A stretch of 64,000 bases of DNA from Gammaproteobacteria bacterium (GCA_011523505.1 WTGP01000018.1:245777-309776), one strand, 5' to 3'; positions 34,178-43,364 are shown, counted from the first letter of the stretch. Notes: generated by a model not told the origin, from the sequence alone. Numbers and translations: made by a program.

Positions 34178-36592
34178 TCAGGCCCGCAAACGCGCGTTGG
34201 CCGGGTCATACACGGGCTCGTCCAGCACCGTGGCCCGCCGCAATTGACCAAGGATGTCGACCGTCAATCCGGCATCCGGACCGGCCAGCGACGGCGGCAC
34301 GTAGCCGAAGCCCAGGCTCTGCCGGACAAAGTGGCCGTAGCCCCCGGACGTGGTCACGCCCACGCACTGCTCGCCAGCGAAGATAGGCTCACCACCCTGC
34401 ACGTCCGCGTCGCCGGGGTCGAGGCTGAAGTAGATCAGTTGCAGCGTGCGGTCGCGCTGCCTGAGGGTCGCCTCGCGGCCGATGAAGTCGCCCTTGTCGA
34501 ACTTGATGAAGCGCTCCATGGCCGCGTCGATCATCGTGACTTCGTTGGTCAGTTCCACGCCCCAGCTGCGATAGGCTTTTTCCAGTCGCATGCTGTTGAC
34601 CGCATAGAGGCCGAAATTTCGGATGCCGAACTCCTCTCCGGCCGCCATCAGCGCGTCATACAGCGCCTCCAGGTGTTCCATGGCGGGGTGCAGTTCCCAG
34701 CCGAGTTCGCCCACGTAGTTCACCCGCAACGCGCGCACCGGCATGCCGGCAATTTCGATTTCCCTGCCGCTGAGCCAGGGGAAGGCGCCGCTGTCCAGGG
34801 GCGCGTCCGTCAGCCGGGCCAGCACGGACCGGGACCGGGGGCCCGCCAGCACCAGCACGCCGCGCCGGTCGGTGACATTGTCGATGCGCACGCGCTCGCT
34901 CGCGCGGCGGCCCTGCTCAAGGTGGTCGAGATCGCGCAGTTCGGCGCCGGCCGCGGAAAGCACGTAGAAGGCTTGGTCGTCCAGCCGCGTGACGGTTGCT
35001 TCCGCGCCGATTCGCCCGCCCTCGGACAGCAGATGGGTGAGCGCGATGCGGCCGGGTTTCGGCAGACGGTTGGCGCACAGCCGATCCAGCAGCGTCTCCG
35101 CATCGGGGCCCGCGACGTCGTACTTGGCGAAACCGGACAGGTCCAGGACGCCGACCCGCTCACGCACGGCCAGGCACTCTTCGCGCACCAGTTCGAACAC
35201 GTTGTTGTGGCGAAAGCTGTATTGCTCCTCCCGGCCGTCCGGCGAGAACCACTTGGGCCGCTCCCAGCCGAAGGTGTCGGTGAACACGCAGCCCTGGGCC
35301 TTGAGCTTGTCGTAAAGGGGGCTGGTCCGGCATCCGCGGGCCGCCGGAAGTTCTTCGCCGGGAGGCGGCGTGACGTAGGTCCTGGCGTAGTCCTGCCGTC
35401 CCCTGGCGTCCATATACGCCTTGTCGGCAAACACCCCGAAACGCCGCGGGTCGAACCCGGTCATGTTGATTTCGGAGTCGCCATGCAACATCCACTGGGC
35501 CAGGTACTTGCCGCAGCCGGCGCCCTGGGCTATGCCGAAAGACGAGCCGCAGCAGAGCCAGAAATTGCTCAAGCCCGCCACCGGACCGAGCAGCGGCAGA
35601 CCGTCGGGGCTGTGGGAAATGGCGCCGTTGACGATGCGCTTGACGCCCGCCGGCTCGAAGATCGGCATGCGCTCCATGGCCCGCTCCAGCCACGGCATCA
35701 GGCGCTCGAGATCGTCCTCGAACAGTTCGCTGTCCGACTCCCAGGGCGGCAGTCCGCTCGGCTGCCAGGCTTCTCTGAGACCTTCGGACTCGTAGATGCC
35801 GATCAGGCCGGACTCCTGCTCCTGGCGCAGATAGACGGAGGCACGCGGGTCGCGGGTTACGGGGATTTCTTCCCTTCTGCCAGCCAGTTCCGGCACCGGG
35901 CCGGTAACGAGATAGTGGTGCTGAACGTTGTGGATGGGAAGGTCAGCGCCCACCATCCCCGCCACCTGCCGGGCGAAGCAGCCGGCGGCGTTAACCACGG
36001 TTTCGGCGATAACCGGCCCCTCCTCCGTGATCACTTTCCATTCGCCGCCCGGCATTGCGTGGATGCCGGTCACCCGGTTGTGACGGACAATCTTCGCGCC
36101 CATCCCGCGCGCCCCCCGGGCCATGGCCTGGGTCAGCCCGAACGGGTCGGCATGGCCGTCGTTGCGGGTCCAGGCGCCGGCCAGCACGCCTTCGGTCGAG
36201 ATAAAGGGATGCAACCTGGCGATCTTTGCAGCGTCGACGATCTCCATGTGGTAGCCGACATTGGCCGCGATTCCGCGAAGGTAGCGAAACCAGTCCAGAT
36301 CCTGCTCGGTGAGGGCCAGGCGGACACTGCCGCAGTCGTGCCAGGTGACCGACTGTCCGGTCAGTTGCTCCAGTTGCCGGTACAGGGAAATGCTGTACTC
36401 GTGGATCTTGGCGAGGTTGTAGTCGCCCACCAGGTTGGGGCATTGGCCGGCCGCGTGCCAGGTCGAGCCGGACGTCAACTCGCCTTTCTCGATCAGCAGG
36501 ACGTCGCCGCAGCCCTCGGCCGCCAGGTGGTACAGCAAGCCGACGCCCATGATTCCGCCGCCGACTATGACAACTTGAGCCTGTCTGTCCAT
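34178..36592 (-). CDS. Dimethylglycine dehydrogenase-like flavoprotein 2 (DAO + GcvT domains)
   Basis: 804-residue paralogue of the preceding gene with the same plan: FAD motif VVIVGGGIMGVGLLYHLA, the covalent-FAD candidate H46 in [11 protein letters not shown], a middle FAO-type domain, then GcvT folate domains with [11 protein letters not shown]. The start at 36592 follows CGGGGAACG; an in-frame ATG 21 codons upstream falls in the control region. It is the first gene of the minus-strand operon, divergent from the corrinoid-protein operon. That arrangement suggests shared control of oxidative and B12-dependent demethylation (inference). Confidence 0.87.
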   Translation of the reverse strand: MDRQAQVVIVGGGIMGVGLLYHLAAEGCGDVLLIEKGELTSGSTWHAAGQCPNLVGDYNLAKIHEYSISLYRQLEQLTGQSVTWHDCGSVRLALTEQDLDWFRYLRGIAANVGYHMEIVDAAKIARLHPFISTEGVLAGAWTRNDGHADPFGLTQAMARGARGMGAKIVRHNRVTGIHAMPGGEWKVITEEGPVIAETVVNAAGCFARQVAGMVGADLPIHNVQHHYLVTGPVPELAGRREEIPVTRDPRASVYLRQEQESGLIGIYESEGLREAWQPSGLPPWESDSELFEDDLERLMPWLERAMERMPIFEPAGVKRIVNGAISHSPDGLPLLGPVAGLSNFWLCCGSSFGIAQGAGCGKYLAQWMLHGDSEINMTGFDPRRFGVFADKAYMDARGRQDYARTYVTPPPGEELPAARGCRTSPLYDKLKAQGCVFTDTFGWERPKWFSPDGREEQYSFRHNNVFELVREECLAVRERVGVLDLSGFAKYDVAGPDAETLLDRLCANRLPKPGRIALTHLLSEGGRIGAEATVTRLDDQAFYVLSAAGAELRDLDHLEQGRRASERVRIDNVTDRRGVLVLAGPRSRSVLARLTDAPLDSGAFPWLSGREIEIAGMPVRALRVNYVGELGWELHPAMEHLEALYDALMAAGEEFGIRNFGLYAVNSMRLEKAYRSWGVELTNEVTMIDAAMERFIKFDKGDFIGREATLRQRDRTLQLIYFSLDPGDADVQGGEPIFAGEQCVGVTTSGGYGHFVRQSLGFGYVPPSLAGPDAGLTVDILGQLRRATVLDEPVYDPANARLRA

Positions 36593-36805
36593 CGCGTTCC
36601 CCGTTGGTGGGTCGCCGCCGTCCGAATTTTCACGGAAGTCGGGGTTAACTTGCAATATGGAATTCGATCATTTCCTGCATTGCGGACGCTAATTCATGGC
36701 TGCTAATATGCCGCTGACGGTCGCTGGATTGGCCGAGACACGGACAGCCGCGCAGGGACTGCTGGACTTTCGAGGCAGGAGGTTTGGTGGTTGGAGGCAG
36801 GTGGC
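36593..36805. promoter_or_regulatory. Divergent control region between demethylase and corrinoid operons
   Basis: 213-bp gap, the longest non-coding stretch in the window. It holds an imperfect inverted repeat, GCAAT-N2-GGAA ... TTCC-N3-ATTGC (36652-36683, 9-nt centre), placed like an operator between the two operons. A possible plus-strand promoter is TTGCGG (36680-36685) and TAATAT with an 18-bp spacer. A GGAGGCAGG ribosome site precedes the corrinoid gene. I looked for a cobalamin riboswitch box and did not find one. Confidence 0.35.
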
Positions 36806-37531
36806 ATGAACGAAGACCTTGACGGCAGGACCGGGACCGGCGAGCAGGAGGACGACCTCGTCCTCGCCGAACTCGACGACGCCGAACTCGTCGAGCAGAT
36901 GCACGACGATCTGTACGACGGCCTCAGGGATGAAATCATCGAAGGCACGGAGATACTGCTGGAGCGGGGCTGGGCGGCGGAAAAGGTGCTGAACGACGCC
37001 CTGGTGGGCGGCATGCAGATCGTGGGCATCGATTTTCGCGACGGCATCCTGTTCGTGCCGGAGGTGCTGCTGGCGGCCAACGCGATGAAGGGCGGAATGG
37101 CCGTGCTGCGGCCGTTGCTGGCGGAAACGGGCGCGAAGCCGGTCGGCAAGATGGTGATCGGCACGGTCAAGGGCGACATTCACGACATCGGCAAGAACCT
37201 GGTCGGAATGATGATGGAAGGCGCCGGTTTCGAGGTGATCGACATCGGCATCAACAACAGTGTTGAAAGCTACCTGGAGGCGCTGGACAAGCACCGCCCG
37301 GACATTCTCGGCATGTCGGCCCTGCTCACCACCACGATGCCGTACATGAAGGTGGTCATCGATGAACTCGTTACCCGGTCCATCCGCGGCGACTACATCG
37401 TTCTGGTGGGCGGCGCGCCCCTGAACGAGGAATTCGGCGCGGCGGTGGGCGCGGACGCCTATTGCCGGGACGCCGCCGCCGCGGTGGACACCGCCACCCT
37501 CCTGATGCGCAAGCGGCAGAATGACGGATGA
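36806..37531 (+). CDS. Corrinoid (B12-binding) methyl carrier protein, MtbC/MtgC-like
   Basis: 241-residue cobalamin protein that carries the methyl group between an MttB-type methyltransferase and methyl-THF:corrinoid methyltransferase. The N-terminal helical cap (about 25-110) precedes the B12 Rossmann domain. That domain has the signature GDIHDIG (123-129), whose H126 is the lower cobalt ligand, plus SALLTTTM (171-178) and VGGAPLN. I chose the ATG at 36806, 9 bp after GGAGG, over a TTG five codons earlier. The acidic N-terminal extension (about 20 residues rich in Glu/Asp) is unusual. It is the only corrinoid protein in the window although two MttB homologues are encoded. Confidence 0.92.
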   Translation: MNEDLDGRTGTGEQEDDLVLAELDDAELVEQMHDDLYDGLRDEIIEGTEILLERGWAAEKVLNDALVGGMQIVGIDFRDGILFVPEVLLAANAMKGGMAVLRPLLAETGAKPVGKMVIGTVKGDIHDIGKNLVGMMMEGAGFEVIDIGINNSVESYLEALDKHRPDILGMSALLTTTMPYMKVVIDELVTRSIRGDYIVLVGGAPLNEEFGAAVGADAYCRDAAAAVDTATLLMRKRQNDG

Positions 37532-37854
37532 AACGGCACTCCGTGGACGCTATCCTGCTGCGGTGGCGTGATATTCCCGCGCAGATTATCGTCGGGCAGG
37601 GCCGAAAGCGCGCGCGGGCGCGGTTGAGCGGCCGCTTTCAGAACGCCATAGACCGCGCCGCCATGCGGGCGAAAAAGCGCAATGCCGACGCCTACCTGAG
37701 CGAATGGGTGCGGGAACCGATCAAGCTCGAGGCGGAAGATGCGGCGGCGGACTTGCAGGCGGCGGCGGACCGGCTGGCGGCCCGGATCGAAACGGCCTAT
37801 TCGGACGAACGCCTGTCGGCGCTGGTGCGCAATCGCGGTCTGGCGGACGACTGA
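37528..37854 (+). CDS. Small protein resembling the PF13769 'virulence factor' family
   Basis: 108-residue protein with an opening, LLRWRDIPAQIIVGQGRKRAR, and a following segment, RFQNAIDRAAMRAKKRNADAYLSEW, that I recognise from a family labelled 'virulence factor' in databases. That label says nothing about its role here. No signal peptide or membrane helix; strongly basic first half, acidic second half. It is translationally coupled to the corrinoid protein (ATGA overlap at 37528) and followed after 17 bp by an MttB homologue. The repeated occurrence of this family with corrinoid methyltransferases (my recollection) suggests a helper in methyl transfer or corrinoid handling. Confidence 0.6.
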   Translation: MKRHSVDAILLRWRDIPAQIIVGQGRKRARARLSGRFQNAIDRAAMRAKKRNADAYLSEWVREPIKLEAEDAAADLQAAADRLAARIETAYSDERLSALVRNRGLADD

Positions 37855-37871
37855 GAGGAAGGGGAGCAGCC

Positions 37872-39413
37872 ATGCCTCGAAGATCAGGGGGTAGAAGGGC
37901 GCGAAGGGCCGAGCGCGCCGCGCCCCTTGCCGAAGCGATCAAGCCGGTTCGCCCGGGGCAGACCGGCGGACAGTACCGGCCTCTGTCCGAGGCCGGCGTG
38001 GCGGCGATTGCGGACAACGCTTTCAGGATTCTCGCCGACGTGGGGTTCGCCGACCCCACCCCTCACTGCATCGAAACCTGCACCGCGGCCGGCGCCGTGC
38101 TCGGCGAGGACGGGCGATTGCGCATGCCGAGGAACCTGGTCGAGCGGACCCTTGAGCAGGCCCGGCGCAATCTCGTGCTGCACGGGCAGGACCCGCGCAA
38201 CGACCTCGATCTGAGCGGCGCCAGGGTGCACTTCTCCACCGCCGGCGCCGCGGTCATGGTGGCGGACACGGAAAAGAACCTGTACCGGGATTCCATGGCG
38301 CAGGACCTGTACGACATGGCGCGCATCGTCGATACCTGCGAGCACATCCACATGTTCCAGCGCACCTGCGTGCCCCGGGACATTCCGGACAACTTCGAGA
38401 TGGACATCAATACGCTCTACTGTTCGGTCATGGGCACCAGCAAGCACGTCGGCTCCAGTTGGACGCTTCCCGGGCATGTGGAGAAGAGTCTTGAGATGCT
38501 GCATCTCATCGCCGGCGGCGAGGACCAGTGGCGCGCGCGTCCCTTCGTGAGTCAGTCCAACTGCTTTGTGGTGCCGCCGATGAAGTTCGCGACCGACGCG
38601 CTCGAGTGTCTGCGGGTGGCCGTTGAGGGCGGCATGCCGGTGCTGCTGTTATCCGCCGGCCAGGCCGGCGCGACCACCCCCGCCTACCTCGCCGGGGCGG
38701 TTTCGCAGGCCTGGGCGGAGTGCCTCGGTGGGCTGGTCTATGTCAACGCGATCAGGCCCGGCGCACCGGCGATTCTGGGCGCCTGGCCGTTCGTTTCGGA
38801 TCTGCGCACCGGGGCGATGAGCGGCGGCTCCCCGGAGCAGGGCCTGCTTTCCGCCGCCTGCGCCCAGATCGGCATCCATTTCGACCTTCCCTTCGGCACC
38901 GCCTGCGGCATGAGCGACGCCAAGTTTCCGGATTTTCAGGCCGGGGCGGAACGTGCCGCAACGGTGCTGTCCGCCGCCCTGTCCGGGGCCAACATCGTTT
39001 ACGAATCGGCCGGCATGTACGCCAGCCTGCTGGGAACCTGCCCGGAGAGCCTGTTGCTGGACAACGACGTCCTTGGCGCCATCGGGCGCGTTACGCGCGG
39101 GATCGAAGTCAACTCCGATACGTTGAGCTTCGCCGAGGTCCAGCAGATCTGCTTCAGCGGCGAAGGGCATTACCTGGGGTCGGGGAACACCCTGCAGGTG
39201 ATGCAAAGCGAGTACATCTATCCCGACTTCGGCGACCGCAACAGCCCGACCGTCTGGGAGGAGCAGGGCAAGCCGGTAATGCTGCAAAAGGCCCTGGAGA
39301 AGACACGGGAGATTCTCGGCCGGCCCGCGCCGCGCCACGTCAGCGACGAAATCGACTCCCGCCTGCGCTCCGCCTTCCCGATCTTTCTCTCCCCGGCAGC
39401 CATGGGGCGCTGA
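37872..39413 (+). CDS. MttB-family corrinoid methyltransferase 1 (non-pyrrolysine)
   Basis: 513-residue member of the trimethylamine methyltransferase superfamily (COG5598). The frame is uninterrupted, so no pyrrolysine-type amber codon is used. Relatives without pyrrolysine include MtgB, which demethylates glycine betaine to dimethylglycine (established knowledge). Recognisable segments are HVGSSWTLPGHVEKSLEML, PPMKFATDALECL and AWPFVSDLRTGAMSGGSPEQG. Basic N-terminus RRSGGRRARRAERAA. The start at 37872 follows GGGGAGCAG. It lies in one operon with the corrinoid protein and should methylate it from a quaternary amine; glycine betaine, carnitine or proline betaine are candidates. Confidence 0.87.
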   Translation: MPRRSGGRRARRAERAAPLAEAIKPVRPGQTGGQYRPLSEAGVAAIADNAFRILADVGFADPTPHCIETCTAAGAVLGEDGRLRMPRNLVERTLEQARRNLVLHGQDPRNDLDLSGARVHFSTAGAAVMVADTEKNLYRDSMAQDLYDMARIVDTCEHIHMFQRTCVPRDIPDNFEMDINTLYCSVMGTSKHVGSSWTLPGHVEKSLEMLHLIAGGEDQWRARPFVSQSNCFVVPPMKFATDALECLRVAVEGGMPVLLLSAGQAGATTPAYLAGAVSQAWAECLGGLVYVNAIRPGAPAILGAWPFVSDLRTGAMSGGSPEQGLLSAACAQIGIHFDLPFGTACGMSDAKFPDFQAGAERAATVLSAALSGANIVYESAGMYASLLGTCPESLLLDNDVLGAIGRVTRGIEVNSDTLSFAEVQQICFSGEGHYLGSGNTLQVMQSEYIYPDFGDRNSPTVWEEQGKPVMLQKALEKTREILGRPAPRHVSDEIDSRLRSAFPIFLSPAAMGR

Positions 39414-41483
39414 CTAGAAGCGTTTGCGTATTCGGAGCATGAAGTGCATGGCCTGCTCGGTCTTGCGCTCTTCCACCGCGGTAATGGCGCCGCCGGCGCG
39501 GCCGGCTCCGTAGAGTTCCCGCTTTCGCGTGCGGCGCGCCGGCGTCGCGTTCATGATCTCGAAGCGAACGGAAAGATCCTCGCCGAAGGCCCGGTCCCAC
39601 CAGAGATTCATCGGCAGGGGGGCCTCACGGATAAGCCGCTCCTCCGAAATGCGGTAAACGCGCTCCTGGAAGCCGATGAACCCGTCCATCCCCACCACGG
39701 AATTCCATCGCGGCAATTCCCAGGTGAGGCCGATGAACCCAACGTACGAATCACGGCGCGATTGTCGTCGTGTTTCGCCGGTAAAGGGGTCGGTGACCCG
39801 GGAATCGAAGTGCACGGTCCTCGACCGCCACGTTGCTCCCTTCCAGCCCAGCGGGTCCAGGGGAAAATTCGTCACCAGTATCCACTTGCCGCGCGTCGCC
39901 CTGCCCGCATTGCCCCGCGCGTCGAAGCCCAGGCCGACCGGAACGAAATCCAGCGCGTTGTCCATCCGGTAACGGGTGTAGGTCAGGATGGCCGAGCCCC
40001 TTCCCCAGAACCTGCGTTCGAATTGCAGTTCGTATTCGGCCGATTCTTCCGGTTCCAGGTCGGCATTGCCGGCGGCCAGAATGTCCCACTCCAGGTTCGG
40101 CGATGCGGCGAACGAGTAGAAATCGAGTTGCCCCACGACTTTTTCCACGCGCAGCCGCACATCGGTCACGCTGTTGATCGACCAGGTCGCCGTAAGGCGC
40201 GGCTTGAGGTAGTCGAAGTGCTTGACGAGATTGGCGTCGCCGCTCTGTTCCAGAGCCGAATGCTCGTACGCCAGGCCGGCTTCGAATGACAGGTTCGGCC
40301 GGGCCCGGAAAATGGCCTTGGCGAACGCCTGATAGCGGTCCTCCTGAACCGTGACGTTGTCATTCGGCAGATCAAGCGGGGTATCGGCCACGCTGACCTC
40401 GACCAGGCTGTCCAGCTCGTTGAATGCGGCCTCGGCCCCGAATTCCAGGCTCAGGGGATCGGACAGGTCCCACCGGTATATTGCGCGCGCCGCGGTCTCG
40501 GTCCAGTCGAAGTCGTCGTCAGCGAGGGTCTCCAGGGCACCGACCTGCAGGTACGAGTCGCTGCCCAGGGACTCCAGCCGGTGGAGAAATTTGGCGTTCA
40601 GGCGCCGGTTCCCGGCCAGATTGATCGCGATGTCCGAACCCACCTCGAATACGTCGTTGCCCCGCTCGATATCGACGACCTGATCGTACGGCTCGCCGCC
40701 CGCTGTCCGGTACTCGCCGAGCCGGTCGAGAAGCAGCGTCGACGTCTTGGCCGTAAGGTTCAGCCCCAGGTCGAAACGGTCCCATGCGTAGTTGCCGCTG
40801 GCCGTTGCATGCACGCTCCTGGACCAGTCGTCAATATCGAACCGGCCGGTGAGCGAGGACTGGGGATCCACGGCCGTAAGGGTGTACGGTCCCTCGCCCG
40901 TACCCCACTCGAATTGTTCGTTCTCGTAGACAAGGCTCGCATCGAAATTGAAGCGCCCCGAACTCCTTGAGTACTCGGCGCGCGCGGTACCGCCGAAGTC
41001 ACGGTCATTGTCGGTGTACTTCTTGACCGCCGCTTCGGTGATCAGTGTCGATTTGCCGCCCGCCTTGCGAACGACGTTGACGACGACCTGGCGTCCCATC
41101 GTGTCGAAGTCCGCGGCGTCCGCGCGTATCACTTCCACCTGCTCGATGACCGCGAAAGGAATGGCGGTGAGCACCTCCTGCAGGGTGTTGGCCTTGATGG
41201 TCGGCCAGCGGCCGTCGATCAACACGTTTCCCGCGGCGCTCTCGAGGCCGCGCAAGTCGTTGTTTCCGCGCTCGAAGATGAAACCCGGCGTGCGGTTGAT
41301 CACGTCCATTGCGCTCACCGGTTCGCCATCGGCGTAGAAAGACGCCGGGAAGACCGTGATGCCGGGAGTTTCCGCCGCCGGCTGCTCCTGCGCCAGGCAG
41401 GCAAGAGCGAGCGCAGCCTGCGCGAAGAAAATTCCGAAAACTCTCGCGACGTGACCAATGTTCCGATTCACGACCACTACCAT
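39414..41483 (-). CDS. TonB-dependent receptor-like outer-membrane beta-barrel protein 2
   Basis: About 689-residue outer-membrane protein. A hydrophobic export signal (VARVFGIFFAQAALALACLA) is followed by a plug-like segment (MDVINRTPGFIFERGNNDL, GLESAAGNVLIDG, AVIEQVEVIRADAAD), then a long barrel ending in Phe (RIRKRF). The plug is the short 'INRTPGF' form, and there is no clear TonB box, so this may be a divergent TonB-dependent transporter. The start is uncertain: ATG 41483 lies just before the signal, but no good ribosome site precedes it, and an in-frame ATG at 41618 exists. It is convergent with the MttB gene (stops adjacent) and divergent from the hydrolase gene. Confidence 0.75.
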   Translation of the reverse strand: MVVVVNRNIGHVARVFGIFFAQAALALACLAQEQPAAETPGITVFPASFYADGEPVSAMDVINRTPGFIFERGNNDLRGLESAAGNVLIDGRWPTIKANTLQEVLTAIPFAVIEQVEVIRADAADFDTMGRQVVVNVVRKAGGKSTLITEAAVKKYTDNDRDFGGTARAEYSRSSGRFNFDASLVYENEQFEWGTGEGPYTLTAVDPQSSLTGRFDIDDWSRSVHATASGNYAWDRFDLGLNLTAKTSTLLLDRLGEYRTAGGEPYDQVVDIERGNDVFEVGSDIAINLAGNRRLNAKFLHRLESLGSDSYLQVGALETLADDDFDWTETAARAIYRWDLSDPLSLEFGAEAAFNELDSLVEVSVADTPLDLPNDNVTVQEDRYQAFAKAIFRARPNLSFEAGLAYEHSALEQSGDANLVKHFDYLKPRLTATWSINSVTDVRLRVEKVVGQLDFYSFAASPNLEWDILAAGNADLEPEESAEYELQFERRFWGRGSAILTYTRYRMDNALDFVPVGLGFDARGNAGRATRGKWILVTNFPLDPLGWKGATWRSRTVHFDSRVTDPFTGETRRQSRRDSYVGFIGLTWELPRWNSVVGMDGFIGFQERVYRISEERLIREAPLPMNLWWDRAFGEDLSVRFEIMNATPARRTRKRELYGAGRAGGAITAVEERKTEQAMHFMLRIRKRF

Positions 41484-41591
41484 ACTCGCTATATCGCCGG
41501 GCGGGAAATCATTTCCAGGACGTCCGGCAGCCTGATAAGATTCGCCCGGTTGCGTCCGGAGGATTCCGAACGACGCGTCAAGGGGAATAGA

Positions 41592-42545
41592 GTGCGGGAA
41601 AACAAAGTACGGATTCATCGGCGGCGGCTGGTCCAGACAATGCTGGCCGCGCCGCTGGCATACGTCTGGGGGCGGACGGGCGCGGACCAGGCGCTTGCGG
41701 CATCCGAGTCGGCGCCGTCAGCGGCCGCGCGGCGGATCCGCCGGCGCTACGTGGACGGGCGCTTCGGCCAGGTGCATGTGCATATTGCCGAAGCCCTTGA
41801 TGAAACCGCAGGGCGCACGCCGCTGATGTGCTTTCATCCCACGGCCCTGTCGGGGGACTTCTATCGCGATTACATGCTGGCGATGAGCGTCGACCGCCGG
41901 GTCATGGCGATGGATACGCCGGGCTACGGCAAATCGGACCCGCCGCCCGAACCGCAGCCGATGAGCGAACTGGCCGGCGCCGCGGCCGACACGCTGGTCG
42001 CGCTCGGCTACGGGGCGGATGGGGAAGGCGCCGTGGACGTGATCGGCTACCACACGGGAACCTTCATCGCCGCGGAACTGGCCGTTGTCCGGCCGGACCT
42101 GGTGCGCCGGCTGGTGCTGCCCGGTATCCCCTACCGCGTTGGCGAGGAGCGCAAGGCGCTGTACGAGCAGTACGCCCGGCCCAGCGAGCTCCAGGAGGAC
42201 GGCTCGAACGCCATGGAAGTGTGGCGCTTCTGGGTGACCGATCGACACCCGGATGTTTCCCTGCAACGCGGCGCTTCGCACTTTGTCGATCACCTGCAGT
42301 CGGGTCCCTACGCGTGGTGGGCCTACCACAGCGTGTTCAGCTATCCGGCCGAAGAGCGCCTGCCTCTGGTGCGCCAGCCCGTTCTGGTGCCCAACACCCA
42401 CGGCAATCTCCAGGAACAGTCCCGCGAAGCCGCGAAGCTCCTGAAGGACGTAAGGGTGGTGGAAATGCCCGACCTGAGCCACGGCGCATTCGATGTGGGC
42501 GCGGACCGGCTGGCCAACGTTTCCCGCGAATTTCTGGATCAATGA
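41592..42545 (+). CDS. Tat-signal alpha/beta hydrolase with unusual nucleophile elbow
   Basis: 317-residue alpha/beta-hydrolase-fold protein. The chosen GTG (41592) follows AGGGGAA and gives a leader with HRRRLVQTMLAAPLAYVWG, a probable Tat signal. The fold is recognised from MCFHPTALSGDF (oxyanion region), AMDTPGYGKSDPP and a C-terminal His in DLSHGAFDVG. At the nucleophile elbow, where most members have G-x-S-x-G, it has GYHTG (152-156), with His in the catalytic position. Either a different nucleophile is used or the protein is a non-classical hydrolase. It sits 3 bp before the dioxygenase gene, so the pair probably acts on one substrate. Confidence 0.78.
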   Translation: MRENKVRIHRRRLVQTMLAAPLAYVWGRTGADQALAASESAPSAAARRIRRRYVDGRFGQVHVHIAEALDETAGRTPLMCFHPTALSGDFYRDYMLAMSVDRRVMAMDTPGYGKSDPPPEPQPMSELAGAAADTLVALGYGADGEGAVDVIGYHTGTFIAAELAVVRPDLVRRLVLPGIPYRVGEERKALYEQYARPSELQEDGSNAMEVWRFWVTDRHPDVSLQRGASHFVDHLQSGPYAWWAYHSVFSYPAEERLPLVRQPVLVPNTHGNLQEQSREAAKLLKDVRVVEMPDLSHGAFDVGADRLANVSREFLDQ

Positions 42546-42548
42546 ATC

Positions 42549-43364
42549 ATGAATTTTGAGCGAGTCGCAAAACTGGGCGCCGAAGTTTCGGGCATCGAGC
42601 TTTCTCCGGAGCTTGCGCAGGACGTCATCGACGAGATCGAACAAGGAATATTGGAACACAGAGTACTGTTTTTCCGGGACCAGGACCTGAACGGAGAAGA
42701 ACTCGTCGAGTTCTCCCGGCGATTCGGCGAGAGCTTCATCCAGCCGGCGCTGGCGCACAAGTACCAGGAACTGCTGTTTCTGGAAAACGACAAGAGCAAG
42801 CCGCCCACGCTCAACACCTTTCACCAGGACATGACCGGCCTGGCGCAGCCTCCGGCGCTGCACATGCTGCACGCGCTGGTAGTGCCCGACGGGGGCGGCG
42901 ACACGATGTGGGCCTGCAACTACAGCGCCTACGAATCCCTCTCGGATGAAATGAAGCGCATACTCGGAAGCCTGACCTGCACCCACACGATACTCGGCTA
43001 CTACGAGCCGATCGTGAGGAACTGGGAGAACGCCGAGGAAACGCTGAAGGAATTCAGGGAAATATTCCCGCCGGTGACGCACCCGCTGGTGAGGACCCAC
43101 CCGCGAACCGGCCGCAAGTCACTGTTCGTCAATCGCTTCTTCACCAATTTCGTCAACGGCTTCACGCCCCAGGAAAGCGAAAACCTGCTTCAGTTCCTGT
43201 ACAAGCACATCGAAACGCCCGAATTCTGTGTGCGGCTGCGCTGGCGCCCCGGCACGCTGGCGATCTGGGACAACCGCTGCACCTCCCACTACGCGCTGGC
43301 CGACTACTGGCCGCAGCACCGCAAGATGCAACGCGCCTCGGTCTCCGGCGACACCCCCTTCTAG
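42549..43364 (+). CDS. TauD/TfdA-type Fe(II)/2-oxoglutarate dioxygenase
   Basis: 271-residue dioxygenase that hydroxylates its substrate using 2-oxoglutarate and O2. The iron facial triad is clear: H92 and D94 in FHQDMTG and H247 in CTSHYA, with R262 in KMQRASVSGD placed to bind 2-oxoglutarate. Typical members act on taurine, alkyl sulfates, 2,4-D or carnitine precursors. Given the neighbouring BCCT carrier and sulfotransferase, a sulfonated or trimethylammonium substrate is plausible but unproved. Its stop codon overlaps that of the convergent BCCT gene by four bases (CTAG read on both strands). Confidence 0.9.
   Translation: MNFERVAKLGAEVSGIELSPELAQDVIDEIEQGILEHRVLFFRDQDLNGEELVEFSRRFGESFIQPALAHKYQELLFLENDKSKPPTLNTFHQDMTGLAQPPALHMLHALVVPDGGGDTMWACNYSAYESLSDEMKRILGSLTCTHTILGYYEPIVRNWENAEETLKEFREIFPPVTHPLVRTHPRTGRKSLFVNRFFTNFVNGFTPQESENLLQFLYKHIETPEFCVRLRWRPGTLAIWDNRCTSHYALADYWPQHRKMQRASVSGDTPF

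Noticed and set aside
32108..36706. Open frame of 1532 codons on the plus strand opposite the two DMGDH-like genes
   Set aside because: It is a GC-driven antisense shadow. The minus strand carries two full family proteins with motifs and a ribosome site, while the plus frame is Gly/Ala/His/Arg-rich with no domain.
36593..36805. Cobalamin riboswitch before the corrinoid gene
   Set aside because: No B12-box-like GCCACTG sequence or matching fold was seen. B12 riboswitches also normally control uptake and synthesis rather than corrinoid enzymes.
37872..39413. Pyrrolysine-containing MttB
   Set aside because: The frame has no internal TAG; the same holds for the homologue at 51565.
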